From the NCBI RefSeq assembly GCF_000524195.1, contig NW_020170392.1:904540-946265 (forward strand): a stretch of DNA of 41,726 bases, in the 5' to 3' direction. Each line of letters starts with the position of its first letter. Within the stretch, counting starts at the first letter, position 1. Shown one piece after another: positions 9,223-23,000 of this stretch. The stretch is from Echinococcus granulosus. Its lineage: Eukaryota; Platyhelminthes; Cestoda; Cyclophyllidea; Taeniidae. The position numbers were made by a program, and so were the translations under genes. Below the pieces are notes generated by a model. That model was not told where the DNA came from. It saw only the letters and a list, made by a program, of their open reading frames with translations, and searched no databases.

Positions 9223-12200
9223 CTTCAATTGGTGATGAAAAATTGGAAAAAAAAAACAAACAATGAATGGGAAATGTAGAGTTGATTGTTTTATGCACTT
9301 CTGAGCAGTCCATTCGCGCTGTTAGCCTTCCGGCCCTTCCACTACATATAGTTTAGCAGAATTAAATTGATATGTTACTAGACGACTTTTTCAATCTCTC
9401 ATAACTTCCTTCGAGATGCTCCAGGCGCTATGCGGATAATAGTGATAAGGGAACCTAAACCAAAACAACAAAACTTTCGATTTCTTTGGCCAGATACCAT
9501 GCTAAAACACCGAAGGAGAAAGACACAAACCTGCAGGGCGGCATAGGAGAGGAGGCGTTGAAGCCATGTCAGTTTTACGTAAATACCAGGATGAGAACAA
9601 AAGTCAACGAGCTGAGCCTGTCCGCGCACGAAACTATGCAATACTGGTACAGAAATACGATCTCTGTTCATGATTTCAAGATTTGACATCTACTTTTGTT
9701 GCAAAAGGCCCTAAACAAAGCAAATAACCGATTCGGCAAACGCTAAAATGACAATGCATTCAAAAGGATACATGAAAAGACCACATGACGATGAGATAAT
9801 GCTCCATTTTATGATTTAATAGAGATGAACATTTATACGAAGAGCGAGTGACTTATGGACGATGCCCTGGAATTCCGTTCAGCCCTCAGTTATGTCGACG
9901 CGATGGCGCAAACAGTTGCCTCATAAATGCAAGAGTGATTCTAACACACCCAACTACAATGTGGCTGCCGATACAGGCAAGCAAACCAAAAGAAGCTCAA
10001 AAGGGAGGGTGGAAAGCTATTTGGCAAAATAGCTCGAGCGCTAAATACTGTAACTGGACATGAAATGACATCATGGCTAAATTTAATATGGAAGGACGGA
10101 AAAAAAATTCTTTACGAATGCAGAAACTCAGAATCGTAAAGCTGTTTTTAGCTGAAGCCTTTTAAATAATGGGATCGTTAGACTACTTCCCGCGGTTAAT
10201 GATGCAACAGCCATGTCAGTGAGGGTAGTGTGGCATAAACGGAATTCCGTTATAGGCGGCAGTAACCAGCTTTTAATGGCCGCCATTAATGTAAAATTAG
10301 GCAATAGATGTACCTAAGTCAATGCTCATGTACAGTATTATGAAAGGGCTTTGGCGAACCCGGGGTTTTGAATAACAGGACCGTATTTGGGGGAATTAGC
10401 ATTCAGATGGTTCAAAAATTTCCATACAATAACGACCAGTCTCCTCTTCTTCCACTTTTCATTCATTTTCATAAAAGTTTAGTTCCGGAAAAAGTTCCTA
10501 AAAAGCTAAAAAGGTTAGAGAGGAGCAATTTAGCAAGTTTTCAAAAAATGCTCAATCAACTCAAACAGCAGTAAATGTTAACCAATCGCCTTCCCAAAAC
10601 TCAGGGGCGAAAGAGATAGTTATGCAAGTAGTCTGCAAAATCACGCTGCGTGATGATTTACAACTTCCGCTAGGCATGCTAAGCATGAGAGGGGGGCAAC
10701 TCAACACTGGCCACAAAGTGGTGCACCAATACCTGTGCGGATGGGAGCACTGCTTTTTTCCTATAGTAACTTCAAAGGCGGATAATTAGCTGTGATAGCA
10801 AGCCTCATAAACTGTGCTTTATCTGATCAGTGGGCAGTAGTCGCAATCTCCTTCAGATTTGAGCTAACTTGGACGGAACTGAGGGAAGAACACTTTAGAA
10901 TGAACGCCGATGAACCTAACTGACTAAATAATACAGTGTAATTTGCATCGTTTTTACCTTTTCCCTCAAAGGTTATGTGGTAGTAATTATTGTACTGCAA
11001 AAAAAAATTTCCTCCCGGTAATGGTAACTATCTTTCTTCAGTTTTCGTGGCCTGCTTTGTAGCCGGAGCACTGTTTACCTGATCAAACGAACAGTCGCAA
11101 CAAATCCATCATAAGTACAATTTCCAATACGATTAGAGTTAGAAGTCAATCACACTGGAAGGAAAATAAAACCCAATTCCCTGACTATTGAGATCCAGAT
11201 GCGTGAACCATGTGTATTGTTTTCAATAAAAGAGGTGACTACACATAGGCCTCTACAGATACCAAAGCTAATGCATTTACCACTAGGCAATCTGATAGAG
11301 GCAATAGATGGAAGAATGTGCAGGTGGCAACGCAGTATAACTGTATTAAGCGAAACGGTATTGTTCATCTAAACAAATTACAGGCGGGGCGACTTGTGTT
11401 TATGTCCTAATAGTTAGGAGTACAAACACACACGTGCACCTTTTAATATCGGCGCTTTACGGTGGTCGTGTTTAATATCCGGATTGCGTCGTCGAGGTCT
11501 GAGTTTATGGTCAAAAAATAGCCCCTAAGTCTCGAGGAATAACTTGGAAGCTTTGTGGCGGAAGTAAAAGATCTAAACGAGAATTGGATTATCACAAAAG
11601 TGGACGGTTAATAATCTCTTTCAATAGGCCCTGCAAAAGTGGCCCACTCCAGATTGAGGCGCCAAAAGGAGTCGGCAAGTGAAAAAAAGGCCAAAATCGG
11701 TTTATTCAATTAGAAGGGAAGAGGAGCAATTGGATTAGGACGACTGCGGAAATGCGCCAGAGCTTTATCAGTTCCTTACAGAAGTAAATCCAGATAAAAA
11801 TTCGATTAGCACTAAATAAAATATTGGATTACAGGACGTTCAAGGGGAGAAAGAACACCAAAATTACTTGATGATTAGTGTTTGCAGTAACTCCAAGTAA
11901 GGAATCGGGCTGAATTGGAAAAAAAAGCTACAGAAAGCCTATAATTAAGTCGAAAAGAAGATTCGTTCTAAATTTCCCATGATCTTTTGTTTTGGTTTCC
12001 CAAAACGAGAAAAAATCGGGACTTAAAAACCCTTAAGGGTTGGGAAGCTGGGAAGATGACTAGACAGGGCATGTTCTAGATACCAACATTAACATGCACA
12101 AAGCCATTCCCCTTCATTTTTGCGTCATGATAAGTGCAAGATAAACCGCACCATGAACTATAAATTTTGCATACACTACAAAAACGACTGTGTGGACTAG

Positions 12201-14895
12201 AGATAAAAGTAAAGAGCAAACAACAGTAACCGTTTGGCAAAAGAATGACGGGAAAATTCGTCAAGAATGCAAAAATGTAGTCGGGGTAAAACAAGGCTTA
12301 GTAAAGCTCTCTACGCAGGGCGTTAGTTAAAACAAATTTCCAGAATAAACCTTTTTTGTGAAAAGTTGGCACTATCATATTTGTTCCCAGTAAGCCCCGA
12401 AGTGAACTGCACGCTGCTGACTAGGCACACTGATCACACCAAACAAGTCCATCAGATTATCACACAAGTATGCGATACGGTGTGGTCAAGTGGTTAGCCA
12501 TGAATCCACTCTGCGAAAACATTCCCGTAGTAATAAAAATGATATGGACTTTCGACAATTTAAGGTAAATATTAGAAGGTGTAATCAACTCCAATTTCAA
12601 TGACCGTTTTCATCTACCAATAGAAAACTCGCATACCTCTAGTTAAGCTATCTTCGCTTCCCTAGTAAGGTTCATTTAAGAATGTAACCAATCAAAGCGC
12701 AGTGCTTTGTTAAAAATTAATATAAACTACGTTTTCCAGTTGAGACTCTACTGAATCCTACTAACAATTCAGTGACCCATTATTCGATGCAAACGAATTT
12801 GAGGCACTGACACAATCGGAAATTGCTGCCAGAGCTTGAAGTGATACAAGCTCAAGTGGGGCTTGCTTTGGCGACCGCTTAGGTTTAACCAATCATAATA
12901 AAATAAAAAAAAATTAATTTTTTATGCACCACTTCATCACGCAACCTTCCGCGCGTTGAAATTGATGAACACGCCAAACAGGCCATGGAAGACGTGTTGG
13001 CATGATAATTGAAATTTACTACTCCCATACTTGCTTCGATTCCCAGAAAAAAAAATTAAATTCGAGCAAACTATCTTGGAAATTATTTCATATATGACAT
13101 AATTAAGTACTGCTATAAAACGAGTTGGTCGTCAAATAAAAATTGTAAAGAAATAAAGATGCAAAAAGCCTGAGAATTTGGAAAAAAACTCTTCGAAAAA
13201 GAATAGAGCCCAGAACATTCATAATTTTCTCCGCGATTTCATCATCTATATTTGAGAGTTGGAGGCAGAATGCTAGCCAGATACTTGATCCCTAAATGAA
13301 TGCCAATGCAACCGAGCTCTGATGGACTGAGTCGTACGGGGACACCATCAACTATGTTATTAAAGTAAAATGGTCGGTATGTAGAGGGAGATGAAAGTAA
13401 GCGTTAGCCACAAGATGGTGGAGGGTGTATTAAAGACTTGAGTGTCTGGCGAATCAAATACAACAACAAGTCATATCGTAGTCCTAAAGAGAAGATAGGC
13501 TCTAATTTTAAGGGATGACAGCATGAACTAAACTCCCTAAGCAGAAACCCCCTTTCAGGACTGGTACATACGTGCAAGTATCCATGGCAGACCTAGTAGC
13601 AATAACCTGAGCGACGCGTTTGATGAAGGGGAAAAGAGGGACCTTTCACCGTTACGGTGAAAAGTGGAAAAAAAAAACATTGCAAGTGATTTCGCTGAGA
13701 CAAAATGAGCCTGATCACACTAGTCTCTACATTCTTAATTCAAGCTAGATAGGCAATTCCCTCCACTTCCATCCCACTCCCTCTTTCCGCTTCAGATAAG
13801 TGATAAGCGTTGCGACCTTGACCATCAATTAACTCAGTGCCTTGGTTATTAAAAGCGTATAGAACGGTAGCTGAAATTAGCAGAATCGAACAATAAACTA
13901 ATTTTTTACTGTGTGAAATGTTCAGGACGATAAAATGGTGCATGCAAAGGAATCAGCAAGAGGTCATATGAAAAACAGTCACGGCAACACGAAAGAAAGG
14001 TATATGCGTGTGCATGCGTATCACGCAAAGCAGTAGACTGTAGAAACACAAACATCGCTGTTTTTGTACTCACATAATGGTTGACTTTAAGCATAAAAAT
14101 TGGAAGGGGGCGGGACAACAAAACAGATGACCAAGTGGATATCAGTGATTGAGTCAGATGCGAAAACCCCTATTTGAGTGCTGTTGAATGCAGCTTGATT
14201 AATTAAAGCTGAAAGCCACCAACCAATCAAAAAAATTACGATTTTGAGCTGTTTGAGCCTGATACCCACCAGAAATTTGCTATTGATGTAGATAAGGAGC
14301 AACGAAAAGTTAGAGGTTGCAGATAGTTTTATAATACTAAATAAGCTGAATGATAGAAACAAAACAGTAAATGTGAAAACATGGGAGAAATATAGACTAG
14401 CATTTGATAAAATTTCTAAAAATACGAAGACTATAAGGCAGCATAGTTATTTGCAAAAGGAACAGGAAAAACGTTGTTGGCACTACTACAGGTAGCTACG
14501 CGACATTAAACAACGGCAATGAGCTTATCTAAGAGCAAAACCTCCGCACTTGTGGAGGTGATTATAACACAGAACGAGAGTTCGCCTAATTCCCCACATA
14601 TATTCAATAACCGAAAATGTACTAGTTGACACAGAAGCTCACCCCAAACTCGACAAAATGTAGGACTATAGTGTAAACGCCCACATTAACACGATTCGAC
14701 TACTTCTAGTGCTTGTTGGGAACCGTGTAAACACCTATTTGCAAAAAAAAAAAGAAATCAATTGTTACTTGCTGGAACCGAAGGGAGAAGGGAAAGAGAA
14801 GGAGGAAAATAACAGCATCTCCAAATCACCTCAGTCAATAAATGGCCACCTAAAGCTGAAGTAAATAGGAGAACAAAGGAGAAGGAGGCACTCAC
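9223..14895 (-). other. Long intron of the abLIM-like gene (5.7 kb)
   Basis: A phase-0 intron with a strong donor at its 5' end (AGG|GTGAGT at 14896/14895). I found no recognisable gene inside. A short imperfect inverted repeat at 12431-12488 with a tRNA A-box-like word is noted under findings. The remaining ORFs (such as 9399-9689, 12076-12294, 14087-14362 on the minus strand) have no motif and are taken as chance. Confidence 0.7.
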
Positions 14896-15032
14896 CCTGC
14901 CAATACCACCAGAGATGCGATCAAGATCGCAGTGGCTACCGACTGAGGTGTCAATGCTGAGGTCCTCCACGCTCTCGTCTGAACTCGCCTGCAGAACTCC
15001 CTGCTCACGCAGCCGCTGGCGCCGTTCACGCA
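14896..15032 (-). CDS. ABLIM: abLIM-like protein, exon with charged helix and acidic/Ser cluster
   Basis: A 137-nt exon, phase 1 at its start and phase 0 at its end. After a split codon (A|TG, Met) it reads RERRQRLREQGVLQASSDES, then Val-Glu-Asp-Leu-Ser-Ile-Asp-Thr and GSHCDLDRISGGIGR. The Arg/Glu/Gln-rich start looks like a short helix and lines up with the abLIM segment L-L-R-R-R-Q-L-Q-E-E-Q. The acidic Ser cluster (SSDESVEDLS) is a plausible casein-kinase-2-type phosphorylation site, which is inference. The acceptor follows a pyrimidine tract (CTTCTCCCTTTCAG) and the donor is AGG|GTGAGT; both are near consensus. Confidence 0.92.
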
Positions 15033-18000
15033 CTGAAAGGGAGAAGAGGGGAAGCCGATATAACCTGTTTTAATATGCTCTCAGGTGTGTAGAATGGTTC
15101 TCTCTAACTACGAAAAGGTGAAAGCTTGCTGATTCACCCTTAGTCAACAAATTGGACTTAATTTGCGGTAGCAAGTCTTAGCAGCTGATTATAATACTTA
15201 TTAGGAGAGCGGAGATTTCAATATAGTGAAGTGTAAAAAAGTAGGCTAGACAGAGCGCTCAGTCACTTTGATTTACCAATTTGAAGCAGAAACTAATCTG
15301 TTGCGATATTACCTGAATGTAGAAAAGAAATTTAAGGGATACATGCTGACATAGGATACATTATATCTCCCTTTCCGAGTTAGGAAGTCTTTAGCTCTTG
15401 ACAGTGATGCTCCTTTAAAAAAGATGCTTTAAAGAGTTTGATGGGCACAGGCAGCAAATAGATAATTCGTATTTTACGACATTCGAAGAATTCAAAAAGT
15501 AATTTGACGTGCATCAGAAACAGCTCTACAATGCAATACCGACTCACAAAATTTTAGCCCATATGTGAACAAAGACCGAAAAACGCCCACCCAGGACAGC
15601 CAAAATCGATGTAGCTTCATTCAAGTAAGGAATTGGAAGCCCAAACACTCAATTTTTTCCTGCTTTTCATCACAAAAAGCATCCATATTAATATGATATA
15701 CGATACTTGATCACAAAGCAAGGAATCTCACATAGCATAACTAGAGGAGATGGAGCACTCATTTGGGGAATGAGATTTATCTATTACGGAAGGAGCTCAG
15801 ACCACTAGAGAAGCAATTCAAGGATATGTGGTGATGCGTAAAACGTTGTATTTCGTTGGGTATTGCCAAAGGCATTGGATAACGATACTCTATCGCAAAC
15901 AATGACAATGTGAGTGGTGTCAAATGCGTAAAGAAGCCTTATTCTATTGGAACACCGACTTTGCCTCACCAAATGATGGTTGTGCCAAGTATACTGCGCT
16001 ATTTGAGGGAATAATCTTAGAAAAAGGTGACAGGAAGTGTGACTGCTACTTCCGTATTTACAGCCGGTCACCAATGGCACGTAAGTAGGAAGCAACGTTT
16101 GCGACCTCAAAACATTTTAGTGAATATATGAACGAAAGCCGAAAACAGTCACAGCTAGATCAGTCTAACAGATCAAAGTAAAGTTGAAAAATCTCTCCAG
16201 TGCGGCGAATCCCAGTCTAGTGATCTCTTTGCTCCCTGTGTACAAAGAATGGGGAATAAAGATTTTGAGCCATTTGGGTTGAGAAATAAGGAAAAATCGG
16301 AGTGAATTTCCCTACTGAGACGCTAGAATTATGTCATGTTCTCCTTGAAAATTAAGTGGGATGTACATAATTCCGAAAGAAAAGATTCCTGCGTTGACTG
16401 TGAGGAATTTTGCAGTTCATCCTTTGAAAGGAATCAGTAAACTTGAAATGAGAAAACTTCAAACTTCCGCTACATCAGATCACTTCCGCGCAGGCATTTT
16501 CAATGGCCAGAGTGTCCGGAGAGTCGCTACTTATGTGAAACTCAAACTAAAATGAATCTGTTCGTGGTTACTCTCGATTCCTGGTAACTAAAAATATGGA
16601 ATCGTACTCTTGTTAACGCCTTAAATAAACGCAGTTTGGGCCTCCTTCAAATTTCAAAGGTATTTACTCCTTACAATCCTTCTGCTACTTCACAATGCAT
16701 TATTAGCACTACTTTAAGTAGGCTACGCATTTAACGATACTCCATTTCGTAGCACAGCATTAAGTCACACATTCTTATCTTGGATACATCTGATGTGAAT
16801 AAAAAACTACCTTCACCCCTCTCATTAGCTCTCTCCTCTTGAAAACCTATCACCGTTATTTGACACGTAGCTATTTTAAGCCGTTAAAAACGTTGAAACA
16901 AGCCGAAACTGCGCATATTTCGAGGGAAAAATATACACATACTATACCATATACATATGATACGATAGTGTGACTCACAGTATACCAAACACTTTAAATT
17001 CCGTGCTACAACTAAAAGGCATTGTTCCCAATTGCAAAGTGTGGGCGTACAAATCGCTGCTAAGCATAAACGCTCTCTTTTGCGTGCAGTATATGGAAAA
17101 AAGGCTGTCTATTATTCAGTAGAAAGGGAATGCAGAGAGGCGTACAATAGAAAAGGGAGCGATAACAGTTTTACTAAAGAGGCCAAAAGAACGCCGCTGT
17201 TGTGTCTCGTTCATCGTTCCCGTTACATTTCGGCTATAGCAGCTGGTTTATCACCTAGATTTTTGGCAGAACAGGACCCTGCTGACTACGCGAATGCTTG
17301 CTTCGAAATGCAGTTCCAAATTGACTCGCGTATGGACATCATCGACTTTTTGGAGCGGGGAATTCGACTATTCCTTTTTTAACATACCGCACATGGAAGT
17401 TGCTCATGCAGTTACTTTTGTGTCAACTTCTTTTTTAGATTTGTAAAGGCCAGGCGAACTCATACCATGGAAAGTTAGTAAATTGTAAGCCATACAAACG
17501 AGGTATTTGTAATAAAGTGACTCGTTTGTGGCACAAAAACATCGAACAACAAGTTCAAGTGACAGTGGATGGTCTTAACTGCAGCCTTAAGGAAAACCAG
17601 AACCTCATTATCTGGTTCGCTTCTATGTGGATCACTGTGATATTAAATCGCTTCTTCTAGCTCGTTACTATGAGGAGCACAGCTGCTGCAATTTTGTCCC
17701 ATCTCAAACTGCAATAAGGTTCACTTACAGACCCACAGCTAGATAACAGAACGAAAGCACAGGGAGAGAATGTTGGTTCATTAAATTCAGCGGTAATTAG
17801 ACTGACGACTTTTAACAATGCTATAAGAGGACCGCATTGCAGTGAGCATAAAATAGAGGCGAGGGGAGCCATCAATTGCCTGATCCTCCCAAAACAGCCC
17901 AAAAACAATAAAGTATGCTTCTAACCACACAGAAGCAAGATACCTGAGGTCAGAGCAATCAATGATAAAGGTCAAAGGTGATTTACCAGGGCTATCAGAA

Positions 18001-19672
18001 ATACTTACATTTGTGAATCTGGTGTGCAAAAGGATACGTGAGTTAAGTGGGATTTAGGTGCAAGAATGATTTTAGCATTGCAGACTTTCATCTAAACGCA
18101 ACACTGAATGCCCTCCTCGTAACTTTCAGAAGGCTATCTGATTGAACAGTGGAACCCTAATATAAAACACACAATAAACATGAATTCCGTGCAATAAAAA
18201 CACCTTTCAAGGTAGTCCAAAAGGGAAGTTTATTTGGGCAGATTCTCGAACAGATAACTAATAAAAACATCTATTCAGTCATTTAAAGTGCGCGAAAAAG
18301 CAGATTGATTAACAAAGGGGGAAATTTAGGAGTTGTAGCACAAACCTTTCGTTATGTCTTACCAATAAATACAAATTAATCTAGCAGTAGAGAAACCAAC
18401 TGCCTACGGTGCAAAAGGAATAAAAAACTTACAACCAAGCAGACCATCTGCACTGCTCTCAGGCCACTTGGATCGGTGTTTTATAGGACCAAAGATACGG
18501 CTATAAAAAGAAACCATGCCACACGTGCGTTCGCAAAGATAGATAAGGAACCAGTCGACTAAAACGGACAGCAGCTAATGGAGGGGATTGGATGGGTAGA
18601 CGGGTAGGTGGGCACTACAGTGGCAAGTCTAGGTATTACATTAGATATCTTAAGACTACTACGCCTTAATTACTGACTGCCATCCTCAGAGCTAACTCAG
18701 GTATTTATATTCACCAATTACAATTAGACAGATATGAACAGATTCGTTGAGTGGGTATTATTTATTGAAACGATGGATTCTGACTGGTCTTGCCCATATA
18801 AATGTGATGGCAGTACTCGAAACGTCTCCTTTATCGTGCGGCATAGCATCCGCTGAAATATGATAAATGTGCTAAAAGAGCATATTTTGAAAAAGAGTTG
18901 TTATTTTAACTGATGAGGACCACCACGGGAGTCCTCACGATCAGTTTCTTTTTCTAAAATGCATTGAGAAAATTCCGCTTATGGTCATCTACCAGAAATC
19001 TTTACATAAATTCCGATTACCGAATGATTTTTGTGTAGAGCTCTAGTTCTCAAATGGATAGGAGAAACATGTTCACGAAACAGAACCCATGTTACCTACA
19101 TTTACCAGTTTTCGCAAACAGACTTTGACGACAGCGTGCTATCCAAGGGTAAGATTTCCTTCCAGTGATGACGAAAGAAGGTCAACAGATAATACAGTGA
19201 AGACGAAGGGCAAGTTTTTGATAGCATTCAGTGAGAAAAAAATGAAACATAAGAGTGTCCAACATTTTGACAATTGTGCAAAACGATAAATCAACTACCA
19301 CTGCCACATCTGTAGATAGAAAACAAGCCACAAACACTAAAACAATTGCCCAAAGTTGGTCTTCCGTGTGGGCAACTCCAAATAGTAACAAGTAAGTCTC
19401 AATTCTGAACAAAGAGGCTAGAGGTTAATTAAGAGTGTACTCTTTGATCGTCATTTTTTTACTAATGCATATTAATCTCCCGCTTAAGTTATCTGTGTAT
19501 AATGCTTACTAAGACTGCTACAGAGGTGAAATCGAGATACCGACTTGTAAAATAAAGTAGAACCTCAGGACATTGAAAATGTTAGTGGTTTTAAGAACGA
19601 AAAAGTGCCATTTATGAGTAGAGAAAGAGAGACAGTGCTGTGTAAGTGAGAGGTGAGCAGTGAAAAACGCAC
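15033..19672 (-). other. Long intron of the abLIM-like gene (4.6 kb)
   Basis: A phase-1 intron. The strongest structure seen inside is the hairpin at 18908-18946 (listed separately). A 116-codon ORF at 17032-17382 (+) has no recognised motif and is discussed under findings. Otherwise nothing supported. Confidence 0.7.
18908..18946. other. 13-bp hairpin with a 3-nt bulge
   Basis: AACTGAT-GAGGAC (18908-18920) pairs with GTCCTC (18931-18936) and, after the unpaired ACG (18937-18939), with ATCAGTT (18940-18946). The loop is CACCACGGGA (18921-18930). All 13 base pairs are Watson-Crick on DNA. It sits inside an intron of the abLIM-like gene, and a T-rich run follows on the + strand. The function is unknown; it could be a folded RNA element, a protein-binding palindrome or the relic of a mobile element end. 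Confidence 0.7.
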
Positions 19673-20017
19673 TGAGTTCGGCGGTCATAACAGCGGTGGA
19701 GGCGGGAGCCGGCCAATCATAGCGCTCAATGGCGGGTACCAAGGTGGCATCTGGTGGCTGACCGGAGGGGAAACTGGCAAGTCGGCGCGCCTCCAGTGAG
19801 GCTGCCTCACTCTCCACCAGGGTGGAACGCTTACTCAAAGCCACGCCCTCTGCACCCCCTACGCCGTTGGTGGGGGAGGTGACAAGGACGGTGGTGAGAT
19901 GCCCCACAGAAGACGGCTGTGCCATCAGGGCATCACGCAGGCTCGGGTTGAAGGAGCGCGAGGTGCGGGACATCCCTCCCGGTACTATGCGATTCGGCTC
20001 CAAAGGAAAGCGGTTAC
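19673..20017 (-). CDS. ABLIM: abLIM-like protein, large linker exon containing YDWPAPAS
   Basis: At 345 nt this is the largest exon seen, phase 1 at both ends. It reads (G)GT-Asn-Arg-Phe-Pro-Leu-Glu-Pro-Asn-Arg, then MSRTSRSFNPSLRDALMAQP, a Gly/Ser/Thr/Ala-rich middle, and PDATLVPAIERYDWPAPAST before Ala-Val-Met-Thr-Ala-Glu-Leu. The Glu-Arg-Tyr-Asp-Trp-Pro-Ala-Pro motif corresponds to the conserved Trp-Pro-x-Pro-Pro segment of abLIM proteins. The acceptor is TTGCCTTGCAG|GT and the donor CTCA|GTGCGT. The true frame is the minus one: an ORF on the opposite strand (19822-20109) is its antisense shadow. The high GC of this block compared with the flanks supports coding function. Confidence 0.92.
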
Positions 20018-23000
20018 CTGCAAGGCAAATCACACATCCATGTCTCTTTTGGTCATTTTTGAATAAAGTGCACGACGATGCTAACAGCTCAAATCACATC
20101 CAAACATAAATAAAGGTTATCGTAGATTCTACTTCCTCAGAAAGTGAACTCACGATCGTAGTCAATTATTACCAATGAGAAAAACATTAATAACCAACTC
20201 AGTTCAACATATCACATCCAACTACATGTCGGGATATCATTTACGGAGAAAAAGTGGAATTGGTTCATCACAAGACACAGATAGGCTCAAGGTGTCAATT
20301 CGAAATGGTCCCGGCATTAAAGTTTCAAATATCGGTTCTTCATAAAGGTGGTACCATGCCTACTTAGAAATTGATTGCTACCAGTAGTCATATTTCACGC
20401 AATTGTACTTCGAGAGATCCTTGATTAGCAAGGAATGAGCTGTTCATCCACTCACCCAGAAACGCACATTAATACTAACTTGTCAGCTAGTTTAGGGAAC
20501 AGAAATGTCCCAGCATAACATTATATTTCATTTGAAATAAGATTATGACCTGCAACGGTCCAGCCCACATCTATACTAATCTCCTGAACGTTGCTTGAAA
20601 TTGCTCCAGATTTGAATGTTTAAATGCTAGTTTCTTACGAAGGAAGTTCAACAAAGCTGCTGTCCTAGTTTGAGAGTTTACTTTCAGTAAGACTGTTTAC
20701 GTCAACAGTTAACTCGCTCCACCAGCACACCTCCCCTAACCATGGTTCTAGATATCCTCGCAATCATTAGAACACTACAGTTCTACAAATAGTGGATTGT
20801 TAACCATCGATGCAAAAACCTTTGTTAGGACAGAATTTATTCGCGTCCATTCAAGAGACCCCATCGAGAAGCACATGCGAAAGGTGGAGGAAATGTCACA
20901 GCACTAAGTTCTCCCTAACAAAGCAGACTCAAAGTACTACGACTACATTTTTTTTTAATTATGGGCAAGAATATAGGTAAAACCCGGTTGTGTGCAGCTC
21001 TTCTGTCAGTGACATGAACAGTGCTCTGGGCCTAATATCCACATTTGGGCATTTTTGTGAAGTGTCGTTAGAATCTTCCCCAGTCAAAAAGCATCAAAGT
21101 TCCGCTTGCCATTTATAAAATAGAAGTGAGCTGTGCGTTCACAGCTTTAATTTGGCAAATACTTGGCACATCTTCCATCTTTCGGACAAATAGCCAAACA
21201 AGCGTCGGCGGAGCTAAAATCGCCTTGGTAAATAAAGCAGGTAATTGAAGTGAGTCATTTAAGGCTTGAAAACACACTGAGATGAAACATTCGGTGCCAA
21301 TGAAAATAGATCGAGAAATTGGGCATCCCTAAATGTGCTCGTGCTTGCCAGATTTATTGTCATCATCAAAATTCATTATTTCAAAATAGTAACTGGCCAT
21401 TGTCAAGTGTACAATAGGCACTTCAGTAATTACAGCATACGTGTTATTCCTATGATCAAGAAGGCATAAATTAATCAAGGAGGACCAGTAGTGCACTTAT
21501 TCAATCCTAAGTGTGGGGATCCGATTTATTAATACGAAATGGTATAACGTAGGTTCTACTGGAATCACATTTTCTCTAGCACAGATATAGAGCACTTCAA
21601 TTTTCTTGTCTCGGCGCAGCGTCACACATATGTGACATCTGTTCTATATCAGTCTACCAGATAAATAGTCACATTAAATTGTCATAAAGTTGACTGATTG
21701 AGTTTAACTCATTCAAATAGAAACAGCGCCTTCTTAGTCTGGGATTATCGAAGTTTTTTAGTCTTTGAACAGCAGTTGAATTGGTTAGGTCAGTAGAGTA
21801 GGCACTGCCGCTATACTAGAACAATAAAGTGCCTGGGCTGAAATGATGGGTTTTCCTCTAAACGAGATCCCGCTAGAAAGCACATTAATAGTCAATCTTA
21901 TCCTTAAAGCCAAATTCGACATGAATGAGACCATTTTAATAAACTACTCGGTGTAAGTATGTAACCGAAGTACCTACGGTTGCATTCTTAAACGTGCTTG
22001 TGGAATTCACTTTAATCGGTTAAAATGTCTCTTGTCACCTTAGAGAATGTTCAGTGCCCCAATTCAGTAGTATCTCATGCCTCGAAATGTTCGCATTAAT
22101 TTTCTATAAAAAACGGTTTAGTGAAAGCGAAATCAAAACCTATTAGGAGACGTTCACACCTTCACTTGAAGCAAAAGGAGAAGCGATCGCAACATAGTCT
22201 CCATGACTGCAAATTTAAGCTTTTTTGTTTACCAGTTGCTAGGACAACTAACTGCAAATTTATGCATATTGAAAAGTCCCTCTCTTTCGATGCCTTGTGT
22301 TACGTGATGGCAAAACAAGGTTAAAGTAGATGGGGAGGTGAGAGCAAGAGAGGAAATTTTTTCTACTTTGTGTTGGAAAAGACCACATAGGAGGCCTTAA
22401 ATCCGGTATCACATCGATTTTCGTCCACCGAGTGTCCTACGCTAACCCGTTCCTCACAGAAGAAAAAGAGTGAGAGGTAAATGAGAAGTAGTTTGCAGCA
22501 AACGGCAAACAGCCTTGAGTGAATGGGCATTCAAGAGCAAGGGGGGACGTATACTAACTATGACGTGAATATGCGCAGATTGCGAAGGCGGCAGCATGGT
22601 TCAAAGACGCAATATGCCAGCAAGCTGCGTAACCGGGAGGCAAAAGGAAGATTGAGTTATCTCTTGCCGACAAGGAGTTTGGACTACCCGTTTAAACCAG
22701 CGGCATATGCATGGAAAACACACCATACATTCCTCAAAATTTCAGTGTCAAAATGTTCCCACTCCAAGACACAAAATATGACAAACCTAGGGGCCATAGG
22801 TATTCCGCTCATATGCGAGCGAGAAATTTCCCTTGGTACTACAGAAATAATGGCACCAAAGCTGGTGATAAATCAGAGAACAGACGCTTAAATGTTTCCT
22901 AGTAATCGTATGGAAAAGAAAGTCACTTAAGCAAGCCCAAGTTTATAGGGCCGGCTCCTACCTCCTGTGTCCAGTTACATTCCAATACACTTAAAAAAGA

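Noticed and set aside
9013..9279. ORFs on both strands around 9.0-9.3 kb in other frames
   Set aside because: Shadows of the abLIM exon 9081-9222; only one frame fits the splice phases and motif order.
12479..12530. tRNA-Ser-like gene
   Set aside because: Only an A-box-like word is present; no B box, no acceptor stem and no plausible cloverleaf.
16375..16560. Possible third copy of the dispersed repeat
   Set aside because: Only about 40 bases around CCTTTGAAAGG look alike; the flanking sequence does not continue the alignment.
18911..18944. Hammerhead ribozyme (CTGATGAG followed by a GGAC...GTCC stem)
   Set aside because: The stem II-like pairing is followed by TCACGATC instead of the obligatory GAAA, and the left arm pairs through the core itself, which gives a plain hairpin.
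19822..20109. 95-codon + strand ORF
   Set aside because: It is the antisense shadow of the well-supported exon 19673-20017.
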